A stretch of 64,000 bases of DNA from positions 7,254,001 to 7,318,000 of the forward strand of contig NZ_CP068595.1 in assembly GCF_016772475.1 (NCBI RefSeq), in the 5' to 3' direction. Shown here piece by piece: positions 29,980-40,002 of this stretch (its first letter is position 1; each line of letters starts with the position of its first letter). A program made the position numbers and the translations under genes. The DNA is from Paenibacillus sonchi. GTDB lineage: Bacteria > Bacillota > Bacilli > Paenibacillales > Paenibacillaceae. The notes below the pieces were generated by a model. That model made no database searches. It was not told where the DNA came from and worked only from the letters and a program-made list of their open reading frames with translations.

Positions 29980-30848
29980 ATGGAACCGATCCGCAGGCAT
30001 TTTGACCATCAATTGCCGTTTACGCTGCTGCTGGACTATAAGGAAACGAAAAGCCCGCAGCGCGAGCTGCCCGACCACCAGCATGACTGGTACGAATTCA
30101 TCTACGTATATGGCGGCAAAGGAAGCTTTTTCATCGATCAGACCTTTTATGAGATGCATCCGGGCGACATAATTGTCGTTCCCGGGAATACGGTGCACCG
30201 GGGATTTCCCGACAATGAGGAGCCGGTGACTTCCTCCGCCCTTTTTTCAGCCCGGCTCTGATTCATAACCATACCTACAGTGAGTCTTATCCCTATCTGA
30301 AGCTGTTCGACGCTGCCAAGACAAACAAGCAGTATAAGTATACCCTGTCTCCTGAACATGCTGAAATTCTGCAAAACGATATCGAGGCGATCCACCGGGA
30401 GCGCGAGCAGAATCAACAGGATGGCGGGCAGGCGCTTACGCTGCTGCTTCATCTTACACTGCTGCATCTGAACCGCTACTGCCTGCCGCAAGCCGCCGAG
30501 CCTGTTGCTTCAAGTCCCTTGCTGCCGGAGTGGTTCCGTGAGGCGCTCAGCTACATCAACGATCATCTGGATCAGCCGCTGGAGCTAGGCACCCTGGCCG
30601 GACGGGCGGCGATCTCACCAGCCCATTTCAGCCGGGTCTTCAAGCAGCGTCTGGGCATGAATGTGACGGATTATATTGCGACCAAGCGGATCTTTGCCGC
30701 CAAGGACAGCCTGCTGCAATCAAGCTATACCATCGAGCAGATTGCCATGGCCTGCGGCTTCGAGAGCCTGCCCCATTTTTACCGTACGTTCAAAAGAATC
30801 ACCAGCATGACACCCGCCGCCTACCGCAAGAGTAACAGAGCTTACTAG
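29980..30848 (+). CDS. AraC-family regulator of the L-galactose/fucose locus, frame broken at 30242-30247
   Basis: Cupin domain (LPDHQHDWYEFIYVYGGKGSFFIDQ, HPGDIIVVPGNTVHRGFP) and C-terminal AraC HTH (LAGRAAISPAHFSRVFKQRLG, IEQIAMACGFESLPHFYRTFKR). Frames join at the T run 30242-30247; one extra T gives FFSPALIHNHTY and a 289-residue protein. ATG at 29980 follows a GGGGGCG. It is divergently transcribed from the lactonase gene with 131 bases between, the usual arrangement for a local activator, so it probably responds to the sugar handled at 24535-29848. Confidence 0.85.
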
Positions 30849-30867
30849 AGCTTCTCTATCCAGCGTA

Positions 30868-30889
30868 TAATTGGTCAAAAATCCAATTA
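30868..30889. terminator. Small hairpin between convergent AraC and GH31 genes
   Basis: TAATTGG and CCAATTA with an 8-base loop in the 45-base gap. No T run; a weak bidirectional stop at best. Confidence 0.35.
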
Positions 30890-30893
30890 GGCC

Positions 30894-33320
30894 TCAGCAG
30901 TGCAAGTCCTCTTCGCGGACGGTTACAGCTTCCCCTTCATAAGTAACAATACAGCTTCCGGCACGACCGGCCAGCTCTACGGCAAATTGTCTTACCGCCT
31001 GCATTCCGGCATATTCTCCCGTCCGCTTCCCGATAGTCAGGCTGCGGTCCGCTTCACACCAGCTCAGCTCAATCATCGAATACGATCCGGTCTCATAATT
31101 ATAATTATCGCCTTCATCTTCATACAGGGTGAAGGCTGCATCCTTGCCTCCGTATACCTTGAGCCGGGTCACAGCTTCCGGCTGTTCATCCGTATATTGA
31201 ACATCGGGTCCGAGCGGAACAATGGACCCGGCATGGACATACAGGGGAAGCGTCTCCAGATCCGCCTTGGCTTCAATCGTCACGCCGCCCTCCAGCCGTT
31301 CATCGCTCCAGTAATCATACCATTCCCCTTCAGGAAGGTAGACCCTGCGCTGCTTAAGAATACCCTCAAGCTCACGGGAGCCGGGACCGTAATACATAGC
31401 CTCTGTCACGGGAGCCACCATGAAGGCCGGACCGAACATGAACTGGTCGCCGATGGCATGAACCCGCACATCCTCCCGGTAGTCGAAGGCCAGCGCGCGG
31501 AACATAGTATAGCTTCGGTGTGCCACAGCTCCCGCCAGGGAGTAGATATATGGCATCAGCCTGTAACGGAGCTTCAGATAGTTCACGAGCGTATCATACA
31601 TCAGCTCGCCCTTTTCACCGAACTGCCATATCTCTCTTGGTGTATCCGTGCCATGCGAACGGAACATCGGCAGGAAGGCTCCGAGCTGGAACCAGCGGAC
31701 GTACAGCTCCCGGTAGCCCAGATCGGCGACACCATCGTCATAATCCCCGCTCCAGAACCACTGCTCCTTGTGATTCTTCACGAAGAAGGCCCCGATATCC
31801 AGCGTCCAGTAAGGCGAGCCGGTCACACAGAAGTTGAGACCGTCGGCAATCTGCCTGCGCAGCGTCTCCCAGTTGGCGGCGGTGTCACCGGACCAGGTGA
31901 TCGTGGCATACCGGTGCTGCCCGGCATAAGCGGAGCGTGTCAGATTGATCACCCGCTTCGCTGAGGTCTCTGCGCGCTGGCCTTCATAGATCCCTTTGGA
32001 GTGCTGCATGGAATAGGCATTAATCATGCCCGGATCGAGATACCGCTTCGACTCTGCCGTATTAATCAGCAGCCGCTGCTCCGGCTCCGGCTTCACCGCA
32101 CCCTTCCAGTCCGCTTCGAACGGCTCGGTGCAATCGCACCACCAGGCATCGACTCCATGCGCGAACATTCCTTCATTGGCCTGCTCCCAGTACAATTCTC
32201 GCGCTTCCTCCCGGAAGGCATCATAGGTAGCCTGATTACCTAGCAGGAAGCCGCGTTCGTTCATCTCCTCATGATTAGCCCCGCCTGCGCCCATAATCGG
32301 CCAGATCGATACCATCAGCTTGGCGTTCATGGCGTGCAGGCTGTTCATCATTTGCGAGGGATCAGGGAAGCGTTCAGGATCGAAGGTCTTTTGCCCCCAC
32401 AGATTCCCCGTCCAGGACTGCCAGTCAAGCACGATACAGTCGAGGGGAAGCGAACGTTCACGATACTCTTGCACGATGGCAATCAATTCCGCCTGGGAGA
32501 CGTACCTTTCCTTGGACTGTACATACCCGAAGGACCACTTCGGCAGCATCGGAGCTTCTCCGGTCAGATAGCGGATGCCCGCTGTAATCTGGTCGAATTC
32601 CGGTCCGTGAATGAAGTAGTAATCCATCTCCTCATCCGCATCGGTCCAGAGATACGAGCCGAAGGCATCATCGTGGAAGGTCATGTACGAACCCGAATCA
32701 ACGAGAACCCCGTATCCGCGCGTAGAGACCAGGACCGGGACAACCGCTTTCATATTCTGCTGATACAGGTACTGATGCTTGCCCCGGAGGTTCATCATTC
32801 CCTCTTCATGGGAGCCCAGCCCATACAGGGCTTCACCCTCCTGCCATTCAAATTCCAGCTTCGTATGAAAAGCCTCCCGCTCCAGCCTCCGGTTCACTCC
32901 TTCCGCTCTTGCACGCAACCCATCAGCACCCTGTCCAGTCTCTACCGTGTCTGCTGAAGCATCGAAAACCGTATGATAGACCTCTGTGCGCTCCAGGGTT
33001 TTGCCGCCTCTGGCCGGCTCCCGTGTGAGCAGTGTGCCGTCCGCAGCTCTGTAGCTGAAGGCACAGGTCGCTTTGTCCACCTGGATGGTTAGCTCTGCGG
33101 TTGCGATTTCCAGATGGCCCGGAAGGTCGGTCACCTTATATTCAACCGCCTCCGCTTCCGGGCGGCTCACTACCATCAGGCTCTCTTTGCCACTTAGCTC
33201 CGCATTTAATGTATACCGGATTCTGGCAATGTCCGGCGTACACCAGTCAATCTGCATAAGCCCCTCTATCGTTTCCAGCCTGATCCCGTCCTCGCCGGAA
33301 TGTACATGCTTCAATTCCAC
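30894..33320 (-). CDS. GH31 alpha-xylosidase-like glycosidase
   Basis: 808 residues from GTG 33320, which has AAAGGTGG at a good distance; an ATG at 33338 without clear RBS is the alternative. GH31: N-terminal sandwich, barrel with IVLDWQSWTGNLWGQ, the nucleophile region WWCDCTEPF and the acid region TWSGDTAANWETL, then FRSHGTDTPREIW and C-terminal sandwiches (YLPEGEWYDYW). The Trp-rich WGQ loop and the overall pattern fit the alpha-xylosidase branch, which removes alpha-xylose from xyloglucan oligosaccharides. No signal peptide. With GH95 nearby, a xyloglucan side-chain role is likely. Divergent from the AraC gene at 33440. Confidence 0.87.
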   Translation of the reverse strand: MELKHVHSGEDGIRLETIEGLMQIDWCTPDIARIRYTLNAELSGKESLMVVSRPEAEAVEYKVTDLPGHLEIATAELTIQVDKATCAFSYRAADGTLLTREPARGGKTLERTEVYHTVFDASADTVETGQGADGLRARAEGVNRRLEREAFHTKLEFEWQEGEALYGLGSHEEGMMNLRGKHQYLYQQNMKAVVPVLVSTRGYGVLVDSGSYMTFHDDAFGSYLWTDADEEMDYYFIHGPEFDQITAGIRYLTGEAPMLPKWSFGYVQSKERYVSQAELIAIVQEYRERSLPLDCIVLDWQSWTGNLWGQKTFDPERFPDPSQMMNSLHAMNAKLMVSIWPIMGAGGANHEEMNERGFLLGNQATYDAFREEARELYWEQANEGMFAHGVDAWWCDCTEPFEADWKGAVKPEPEQRLLINTAESKRYLDPGMINAYSMQHSKGIYEGQRAETSAKRVINLTRSAYAGQHRYATITWSGDTAANWETLRRQIADGLNFCVTGSPYWTLDIGAFFVKNHKEQWFWSGDYDDGVADLGYRELYVRWFQLGAFLPMFRSHGTDTPREIWQFGEKGELMYDTLVNYLKLRYRLMPYIYSLAGAVAHRSYTMFRALAFDYREDVRVHAIGDQFMFGPAFMVAPVTEAMYYGPGSRELEGILKQRRVYLPEGEWYDYWSDERLEGGVTIEAKADLETLPLYVHAGSIVPLGPDVQYTDEQPEAVTRLKVYGGKDAAFTLYEDEGDNYNYETGSYSMIELSWCEADRSLTIGKRTGEYAGMQAVRQFAVELAGRAGSCIVTYEGEAVTVREEDLHC

Positions 33321-33439
33321 AATGCATCCACCTTTCATTATGACTTCCCATAACTATAATGATATTATTATTGATAGCGGATTCTCTAGCATATATTTGC
33401 GGTTCATCAGCACAATATTTCGATTCATAGGAGGGCGAC

Positions 33440-34333
33440 ATGTACGAACACCGTTACCGGGAGCATAAGCTGCATGGCCAGCCGGAATTCCCGCTGCATA
33501 TCTACAAGGTGGAGCATCCGGCCGGCGTGCATACCATCCTTCCGGTGCATTGGCATAATGAGATGGAGATTATCACTCTGGCTTCCGGCCAGGCTATGTT
33601 CTATATCGAGGGCCGCGAATACGCCCTTCATGCCGGAGATGCCCTGATCGTCCATCCCGGGGAGCTCCATTCCGGCATGGACACCGGCTCCGGGGGCACC
33701 TGCTACTATTCGATTGTCTTCCGCATCTCCTGGCTGTCCTCGCCCCATCCCGACCGGGTACAGGTGCAGTACCTGGACCCGCTCCTGCAGGAGACGGCCC
33801 GGCTGCCGGTCCTGTTATCTGCGGCGGATAGCGCCCACCTACCGTTGCTCCGGCTGGTCAGAGAGTTGCTGGAACGTTATGACCAGAAGGCTGCGGCCTA
33901 TGAGATGAGTCTGAAGGCGCTCCTGCTGCTGTTCATTGCCGACAGTTACCCGCTCGCACAGACGGGGATGGAGCCTGATCCGGGAGCCCGCCGCGCGCGC
34001 GAGGACAACCGGCAGATCCGGCAGGTTCTGAGCTATATGGAGGAGCATTCGCGCGAGAAGCTGGAGCTGGACCAGCTCGCTGCGGTGGTGTCGCTGAGCC
34101 GCTCGCATTTCTGCAAGTTTTTCAAGGACCGGACCGGCATGAGGCCAATGGAATATCTCAACTATATCCGTATCAGCCAGGCGGCCAGCCTGCTGCGCAG
34201 CGGCGCTTACAATGTGCTGGAGGCTGCTCTGGAGTCCGGGTTCCAGCATGTCAGCTACTTCACCAAATGGTTCAAGCATTATATGGACATGACGCCCTCA
34301 GAGTATAAGGCCCGGTACGCCTCCGGCCTGTGA
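33440..34333 (+). CDS. AraC-family regulator divergent from GH31
   Basis: 297 residues. Cupin half (ILPVHWHNEMEIITLASGQAMFYIEGREY, HPGELHSG) and AraC HTH (LAAVVSLSRSHFCKFFKDRTG, VLEAALESGFQHVSYFTKWFKHYM). AGGAGGG precedes the ATG. The 119-base gap to the GH31 start is AT-rich and must hold both promoters; control of the alpha-xylosidase gene is inferred from the arrangement. Intact reading frame. Confidence 0.92.
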   Translation: MYEHRYREHKLHGQPEFPLHIYKVEHPAGVHTILPVHWHNEMEIITLASGQAMFYIEGREYALHAGDALIVHPGELHSGMDTGSGGTCYYSIVFRISWLSSPHPDRVQVQYLDPLLQETARLPVLLSAADSAHLPLLRLVRELLERYDQKAAAYEMSLKALLLLFIADSYPLAQTGMEPDPGARRAREDNRQIRQVLSYMEEHSREKLELDQLAAVVSLSRSHFCKFFKDRTGMRPMEYLNYIRISQAASLLRSGAYNVLEAALESGFQHVSYFTKWFKHYMDMTPSEYKARYASGL

Positions 34334-34349
34334 TGGCCTCTAAACAGCA

Positions 34350-34398
34350 AGACAGCAGCACCGTCAGCGAATGCTGCGGTCCTGCTGTCTATATTTTT
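34350..34398. terminator. Strong terminator between convergent AraC and GH43 genes
   Basis: AGACAGCAG (34350-34358) pairs with CTGCTGTCT (34382-34390), extended by ACCG/CGGT, followed by TATATTTTTC on the plus strand. Confidence 0.8.
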
Positions 34399-34407
34399 CA
34401 ACCAGGC

Positions 34408-35834
34408 TTATGCCAGTGTAAAGGAACCCAGTTGCGCTCCGCCGCCGCCGGTATAAGTGAAGTACAAGGACTGTACCCCGTCAGGAATAGCCACGTCTGT
34501 TGTATATTCGGTCCACACATTGGTGAAGCCTACCGGGATTGAGGCCAACACCGGTCCATCCCAGGCGGTCTTTACCTGGAATTCTCCATGGCAGTAACCG
34601 CGCACCTTGATGGAGACCCGGGTAACCCCTTGACAATCGAAGTACTTGAATCCGGCTGTGGCTGAGTCGGTCATATTGGCGATATAACCAATCTCCTCAT
34701 CGCCATCCCTGCCGTCCTGGGTAATCTTCGGAAACCGGCTGTCCATCCATGCTCCCATAGGGCCAAAGCCTCCGGTGTACATTTCCTGATCCTTGCAGAA
34801 CAAATGGCAGGCCAGGTATGCCGGATATTCCCCCGGCCCTCAAGCGGCCCGCCGTTCGGACCGCAGGAGGTTATCTCCACCTGGGGAATAGTGCCATCCC
34901 CGCGGAATTCAATCCTTTCGATGCAGCCCTGCCGGCAGAACGCCGTCCCATTCGTGTGCCGGTGATAAAAAATGTACCATGCACCGCTGATTTCTACGAT
35001 GCTGCCATGGTTATTGCCGCCGTAATACATCGGCTGATCCGCCGGCTTGTACGTATCTATATGAAGATCGCAATTGCTGACAATGACTCCCTGATAGGTG
35101 AAGCCTCTGGTCGGATGCTTGCTGGTCGCATAACACAGCTCATGCATGGAGATCGAGGAATAGATGAGGTAGTAGGTATCTCCCCTTTTGCGGATGGAAG
35201 GCGCTTCAAAGAACTCATAGCCTTCAAATCCGCTCCCCTTGCTGTAGGGCTGGCTCGGCGCAACAAATACAGGCTCTTCGGCAATTGTGAGCATATCCGG
35301 GCCAAGCACCGTTGCCATTGCGCCATGTCTCGATTGATCACCATACGCGCAGAATCCGGTGTACAGGTAGGTGGTGTCGCCTTCGGTCAATACCCCCGGG
35401 TCAAACTGCGGCTCGTCGCCTTCCCGCTCGCCAAGGCGTGTTCCATCGGCATATCTGACATAACCGTAGAACTTATACTTGCCGCCCGGCTTGTCGCAGA
35501 CCGCCACCGAAACGACGGAAACCTTGTCCAGCACATAGTAGAGATAATACCGCCCGTCCGGTCCCACGGTGACATCGGGGGCATACAGGCACATGCTGCC
35601 TTCAGGATTCAACGGGTCATCCGTAGTCCGGTAGATTACACCCTCATACCGCCAATCGGCCAGATCGTCCTCCGGTGCCGACCAGCAGACATAGTCATTC
35701 AAGCAAAAAGCGTGCCCGTTAAAACGGTCATGCGAGCCATACACATATACTCTGCCTTCAAAAACATACGGCTCGCCGTCAGGGATATATTCCCGGGACG
35801 GGAGATACGGATTGAAGCCTTGTTTTTTTGCCAT
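34408..35834 (-). CDS. GH43 glycosidase with C-terminal CBM6-like domain, frame broken at 34830-34834
   Basis: GH43 propeller opening NPYLPSREYIPDGEPYVFEGRVYVYGSHD; second Asp in EPQFDPGVLTEG, Glu in EFFEAPSIRKRGDTYYLIYS. Frames join at the C run 34830-34834; one extra base gives 475 residues and connects to a beta-sandwich (VSIKVRGYCHGEFQVKTAWDG, LYFTYTGGGGAQLGSFTLA) that resembles CBM6/CBM36. Start at ATG 35834 with AAGGGTGA. No signal peptide. In the first motif the usual DP/DPD is replaced by DGEP, which I recall as normal for this subgroup. Probably an arabinofuranosidase or xylosidase; divergent from the GH8 gene. Confidence 0.82.
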
Positions 35835-36004
35835 CGTAATTTCACCCTTGTTGCGCATAACCATCACCCTTATATTTTTTTGGCATCACGGTTTGTCCCT
35901 TACAGTATAGGGATGCGCCTTGACCGAAGTCCATGACATATAGCCACTTAACATTGATCTATTCAAAGATTTTAGGCTCAGCCCGGATCACCTATAAATT
36001 TTAA

Positions 36005-36018
36005 GGAAAACGCTTTAA
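36005..36018 (+). promoter_or_regulatory. cre-like box upstream of GH8
   Basis: GGAAAACGCTTTAA, two mismatches to the cre consensus, placed about where the -35 of the GH8 promoter would be. Confidence 0.45.
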
Positions 36019-36039
36019 TTTCTATAGTTCCGCCTATGT

Positions 36040-36045
36040 TATACT
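36040..36045 (+). promoter_or_regulatory. -10 element of the GH8 gene
   Basis: TATACT, with no good -35 at 16-18 bases, suggesting an activator-dependent promoter. Start site would be near 36052, 26 bases before the ATG. Confidence 0.4.
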
Positions 36046-36077
36046 TTGGGCAAAACTCTATCCATTGGAGGATTGTT

Positions 36078-37223
36078 ATGAATATCTTCACAGAAGGCTC
36101 CTTCTATACGGGAAAATACAGAAACCTGTTTCGCGAAAACGGAATATCGGAAGAGGCCGTCCGGCACAGGCTTGATGACACCTGGAACGAATTATTCTAC
36201 GGCGCGCCCGATGTCCGAATCTACCATCCCATGGGTGATGATAAGGGCTATATCGTGGATACCGGCAATACCGATGTGCGGACAGAGGGCATGTCCTACG
36301 GAATGATGATGGCTGTTCAAATGGACAAGCAGGAAGAATTCGACCGGCTCTGGAAGTTCGCCAAAGTATATATGCAGCATACGGAAGGCCGTTACAAGGA
36401 TTATTTCGCCTGGCACTGCAAGCTGGACGGAACACGGCTGTCGCCCGGTCCGGCGCCGGACGGGGAAGAATTTTTTGCCATGGCGCTGTTCTTTGCCTCC
36501 AAGCGCTGGGGCGACGGCGCCGAACCGTTCAACTATTCCGAGCAGGCCAGAATTATTCTCCGCGCCTGTGTGCATAAAGGGGAAAATGAAGATGGCGATC
36601 CGATGTGGGACCCGGCGACCAAGCTGATTAAATTCGTTCCTGAGACCCCTTTCAGCGATCCCTCCTACCATCTGCCCCATTTCTATGAATTATTTGCCCT
36701 GCAGGCAGATGAACAGGACAGGGCTTTCTGGAAAGAGGCTGCTGCCAGAAGCAGAGCCTATCTGCACAAGGCTTGTCATCCGGTAACCGGCCTTTCCCCC
36801 GAATATGCCAACTATGACGGAACCCCGGCCGAGCCCCAGCCGCATGGAGACTTCCGCCACTTCTTCAGTGATGCTTACCGGGTCGCGGCCAACATCGGGC
36901 TGGACTATGAGTGGTTCCGCTGCGACCCTTGGCAGACAGGGCAGTCCAACCGGATTCAGGCCTTTTTCCGCGACATCGATGCCGCCGATTACCGGCGCTA
37001 CACCATTGACGGCCAGCCGTTTGAGGAGCTGTCCTTGCATCCGGTCGGGCTCCTGGCAACCCTGGCTATGGCCTCGCTCGCTGCCGATGGGCCGGATGCC
37101 GGACATTACGTCAAGCTGTTCTGGAATACCCCGCTGCGCACCGGTGTCCGCCGGTATTACGATAACTGCCTCTACTTCTTCAGCTTGCTGGCGCTAAGCG
37201 GAAACTACCGCATTTATTCATAA
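36078..37223 (+). CDS. GH8 reducing-end-xylose-releasing exo-oligoxylanase (Rex)
   Basis: 381 residues from ATG 36078 with GGAGG six bases upstream (an earlier in-frame ATG at 36036 overlaps the promoter). Follows the Bacillus halodurans Rex pattern along its length: TEGSFYTGKYRNLF, DTGNTDVRTEGMSYGMMMAVQMD with acid Glu70 at the same number as in that enzyme, APDGEEFFAMALFFASKRWGDG, FSDPSYHLPHFYELF, and HFFSDAYRVAANIGLD with the base Asp. Rex enzymes trim one xylose from the reducing end of xylotriose and longer in the cytoplasm. Divergent from the GH43 gene; sits beside two-component system 3. Confidence 0.95.
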   Translation: MNIFTEGSFYTGKYRNLFRENGISEEAVRHRLDDTWNELFYGAPDVRIYHPMGDDKGYIVDTGNTDVRTEGMSYGMMMAVQMDKQEEFDRLWKFAKVYMQHTEGRYKDYFAWHCKLDGTRLSPGPAPDGEEFFAMALFFASKRWGDGAEPFNYSEQARIILRACVHKGENEDGDPMWDPATKLIKFVPETPFSDPSYHLPHFYELFALQADEQDRAFWKEAAARSRAYLHKACHPVTGLSPEYANYDGTPAEPQPHGDFRHFFSDAYRVAANIGLDYEWFRCDPWQTGQSNRIQAFFRDIDAADYRRYTIDGQPFEELSLHPVGLLATLAMASLAADGPDAGHYVKLFWNTPLRTGVRRYYDNCLYFFSLLALSGNYRIYS

Positions 37224-37230
37224 ACAGACA

Positions 37231-37290
37231 CAAAAAATCGCTCTTTTGGATACAATGGAGGCACCGCCATCCATCCCCAAAGGAGCGATT
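37231..37290 (-). terminator. Long inverted repeat, terminator of the two-component 3 operon
   Basis: AATCGCTCTTTTGG (37236-37249) pairs with CCAAAGGAGCGATT (37277-37290), 14 pairs with one wobble, and the loop has further pairing (ATGG/CCAT). On the minus strand it is followed by TTTTTT. Between it and the response regulator stop, 37291-37457, I recognise nothing. Confidence 0.6.
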
Positions 37291-37457
37291 GTCTTTGACC
37301 TGTTCCCGGCAGCAGCAAGCAGCCTTGCGCCGCCGCGAGCAGAAATTTAGTATTACCCGCTGAGCGCATCCGCCAAACGGACCAGCAACAGATCCTGGGT
37401 GAGATTTTTTTCGATATAGAGCATATCTTGTCGATCGCGCTGGCCGCTCTCTTTTGT

Positions 37458-38210
37458 TCACTTCCTGACGGAAACTTCCCCGCCACCGTCATTCCATTCC
37501 GCTTCGCCCTCTTCCCGGTAGGCGCCCGGCGTAATGCCCGTATACTTTTTGAACACTTTGGTGAAATAATGCTTATTCTCAAAACCGACCTTTTTCCCGA
37601 TGGCGTTTACAGACAGCTGCCGCTGGGACCTGAGCAGCTTCTGGGCCTCCTTGATCCGGAATGCATTCAAATAACTGACAAACGTGTCGCCCGTCACTTT
37701 TTTGAACAGGCTGCTGATGTAGTTCGGATGAAGCTTCATCAATTCGGCAAGATGGTCCAGTGACAGATCGTTCATATAATGGGTTTTGGTATAAGCCAGA
37801 ATGCGTTTCGCATGCCCTGAGCACTCCGGGTCGGCTTCGGAAGGAAGCTCCTGGTCAATACGCGCCAATAGTAAGGCAATCTCATTTTTGTCGATCGGCT
37901 TCAGCAGATAATCCACCACTCCCGTGCGGAGCGCCTTCCGTACATATTCGAATTCATCGTAGCCCGTAAGGATAATAAAACGGTCGCACAGCCCGCTGTC
38001 CCTGGCTGCCTCGATCAGCTCGAATCCGTTTTTCTCCGGCATATGAAGATCCGTAACGGTCACATCCGGCATGTGGTCCTTCATGAGATCCAGTGCCTCA
38101 AAAGCGTTGTTCGCCTTGAATACCTCTGTCCCGAGCGGTGCCGCTTCACCGATGATCTTAACCAATCCGTTAAGGATAAGCGGCTCATCGTCTACAATCA
38201 ATACTCTCAT
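37458..38210 (-). CDS. Response regulator 3 (compact REC + AraC HTH)
   Basis: 250 residues, half the size of the other YesN-type regulators in the window: receiver domain (Asp54 in VTDLHMP, Lys in DYLLKPI) followed almost directly by the AraC HTH (LAELMKLHPNYISSLFKKVTG, VNAIGKKVGFENKHYFTKVFKKYTG), without the long linker. ATG at 38210 overlaps the kinase stop (ATGA) and AAGGAGG lies 12 bases upstream. Pairs with the kinase just before it and probably regulates transporter 3 and/or GH8. Confidence 0.92.
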   Translation of the reverse strand: MRVLIVDDEPLILNGLVKIIGEAAPLGTEVFKANNAFEALDLMKDHMPDVTVTDLHMPEKNGFELIEAARDSGLCDRFIILTGYDEFEYVRKALRTGVVDYLLKPIDKNEIALLLARIDQELPSEADPECSGHAKRILAYTKTHYMNDLSLDHLAELMKLHPNYISSLFKKVTGDTFVSYLNAFRIKEAQKLLRSQRQLSVNAIGKKVGFENKHYFTKVFKKYTGITPGAYREEGEAEWNDGGGEVSVRK

Positions 38211-39948
38211 GTCGGACCCGTCCCTCCTTTTGAGATGATGATGCTTAGGCATGTCCCCCGGTCCTGCTCACTGTCAATAACCAGCTGCGAGGAGCCGCCG
38301 AAAAACGATTTGATCCGTTCGCTGACATTGAACAGCCCCACGCCTCCCCCGTTCTCCGCGGCTCTGTTGTCGCCCCCCTTGCCAGCCGGGAGCGTATCGC
38401 CAGCAGCTTGTCCTCCTGGATGCCTGTTCCGTTGTCCGTAATGGAGATGCGGATTTCATCTCCGGTTTCCCGGACCTGGAGCTTAATATGGACGGGCCTG
38501 AGTATGGCGGACGCCCCGTGAACGATGCTGTTCTCGACCAGAGGCTGGAGCATGAATCTTGGACAGTCCAGCTGCTCCGCATCCATGGCGACGTCAATCT
38601 CGTAGGTCAGTCTATGCTGGAGCCGCATCTTGTGAATATTCAGATAGAAGACGACCGTTTCGATTTCTCTGGCCAGAACGGTCCGGTCCCCTTCCGAGGA
38701 CAGGCTGTAACGCATCAGCTTGCCGAACCAGAACGAAATATCCGCTACTTCCTTGTCATTATTGGACTCAGCCAGCATCCGGATCGTCTCAAGGGTATTA
38801 TAGAGAAAATGCGGTTTGATCTGGGCCTGAAGCACTTTATATGCCGCTTCTTTATTCCGCAGCTCGGACCGGTGGACGTTGTTGATCAGCTCGTCCATGC
38901 GCCGGATCATCGAATTGTAGGTCGAGGTCAGAAATCCGATCTCATCCAGGCGGTTCGGTTTATCGTGCTTGCTGATGAACTGCTTCATATTATCGTCGTC
39001 CAGATTGCGCATATGTCTGGCAAGGAGCAGAATGCGTTTGGTAATTGTCGATGCGAGCGCATAATAAACAAATGACAAGACCGCCAGGAGCGCGATGATC
39101 GTAAAGACCAGAATAATCTCCTTGCGCTTGATTGTGCGGAACACATCGTCAACCTTACCGGTCACGACGACCCGGACGTCCAGTTCCTCAATGTACAACT
39201 GATTTACAATAGTTTTATTGTTGATAAAATAAGGCCGGGCATCCTTGGAACCGAGCAGCTTCCAGGTTGCTTTGTCAATGCCTGCCGGGGCGCCTTCCGC
39301 CGGCGGCACCCCCTGCTCGGGAAGCAGGAAGGCTTGCCAATTGTCTCTTCCACCGGCCGCCTCGTACAGCTTCCCGATTAAACTGCTGCCGACGCGCAGC
39401 TCAAGAATTCCGATTTTCTCGGTAAAATCAGAGTTGTAAATGTTCTGGTAGAACATAAGCGAAGGCGCCGCCGCCCCCGGATCGGTCAGCATCCATATTC
39501 CTTGACCGGGCTTCAGCGTGTGCGCGACCTCCTGGCCCTGCGGATTCAGAGATGACATGTCCAGAAAACGGTCAGTAATCGGAAGTACCCGCTGTTTGGT
39601 TTTATAGATCCGGAAGCTCTCAATTTCCGGATTGATAAACAGCGATTGGGTGATAACCGGACTGATGTAACGGTTGTAGGCGTAAATGCTGTGCGAATCC
39701 GATTCATATACTCCGTTCAGATAATCCGTGACATACGGGTTATATTGCAGCATACGCTGGATGGAGTCGATCCGGGTCAGGTCCATCTTCATATTGGCAT
39801 GGGCCTGCTCCAGTATTTTCTGACGGCTTTGGACAAATTGATTGGTCAGGTTGCCGTAGATTTGGGAGTAATAGTAGTAACCGAACACGACAACTGGAAT
39901 AAAAATCAGGATGACATATCCCAAAGTGATTTTACGAACGATGCTCAC
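38207..39948 (-). CDS. YesM-type sensor histidine kinase 3, frame broken at 38373-38378
   Basis: Membrane span near the N-terminus, extracellular sensor of about 250 residues, second span near 285, HAMP, then QAQIKPHFLYNTLETIRM (phospho-acceptor His) and HATPase (QPLVENSIVHGA, ITDNGTGI). The frame breaks after GTGIQEDKLLAI at the C run 38373-38378; one extra base gives GGGVGLFNVSERIK, the normal G2 box, and a 580-residue protein whose TGA overlaps the response regulator ATG. GTG start with AGGAGG ten bases upstream. Probably senses the sugar taken up by transporter 3, encoded just upstream. Confidence 0.88.
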
Positions 39949-40002
39949 GGTGACGAATCCTCCTGAATCCCGGATTGATGTCCACTAAACGTACCATGAA
40001 CA

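Noticed and set aside
34818..35936. 372-codon plus-strand frame over the GH43 gene, and similar ones at 30900-31964 and 47455-48480
   Set aside because: Antisense to genes with recognised catalytic or binding-protein motifs; no independent evidence of coding.
37291..37457. Remnant of an insertion sequence beside the 14-base inverted repeat
   Set aside because: The stretch reads through a short Arg/Gln-rich frame but shows no transposase motif or target duplication; the repeat is better explained as a terminator.
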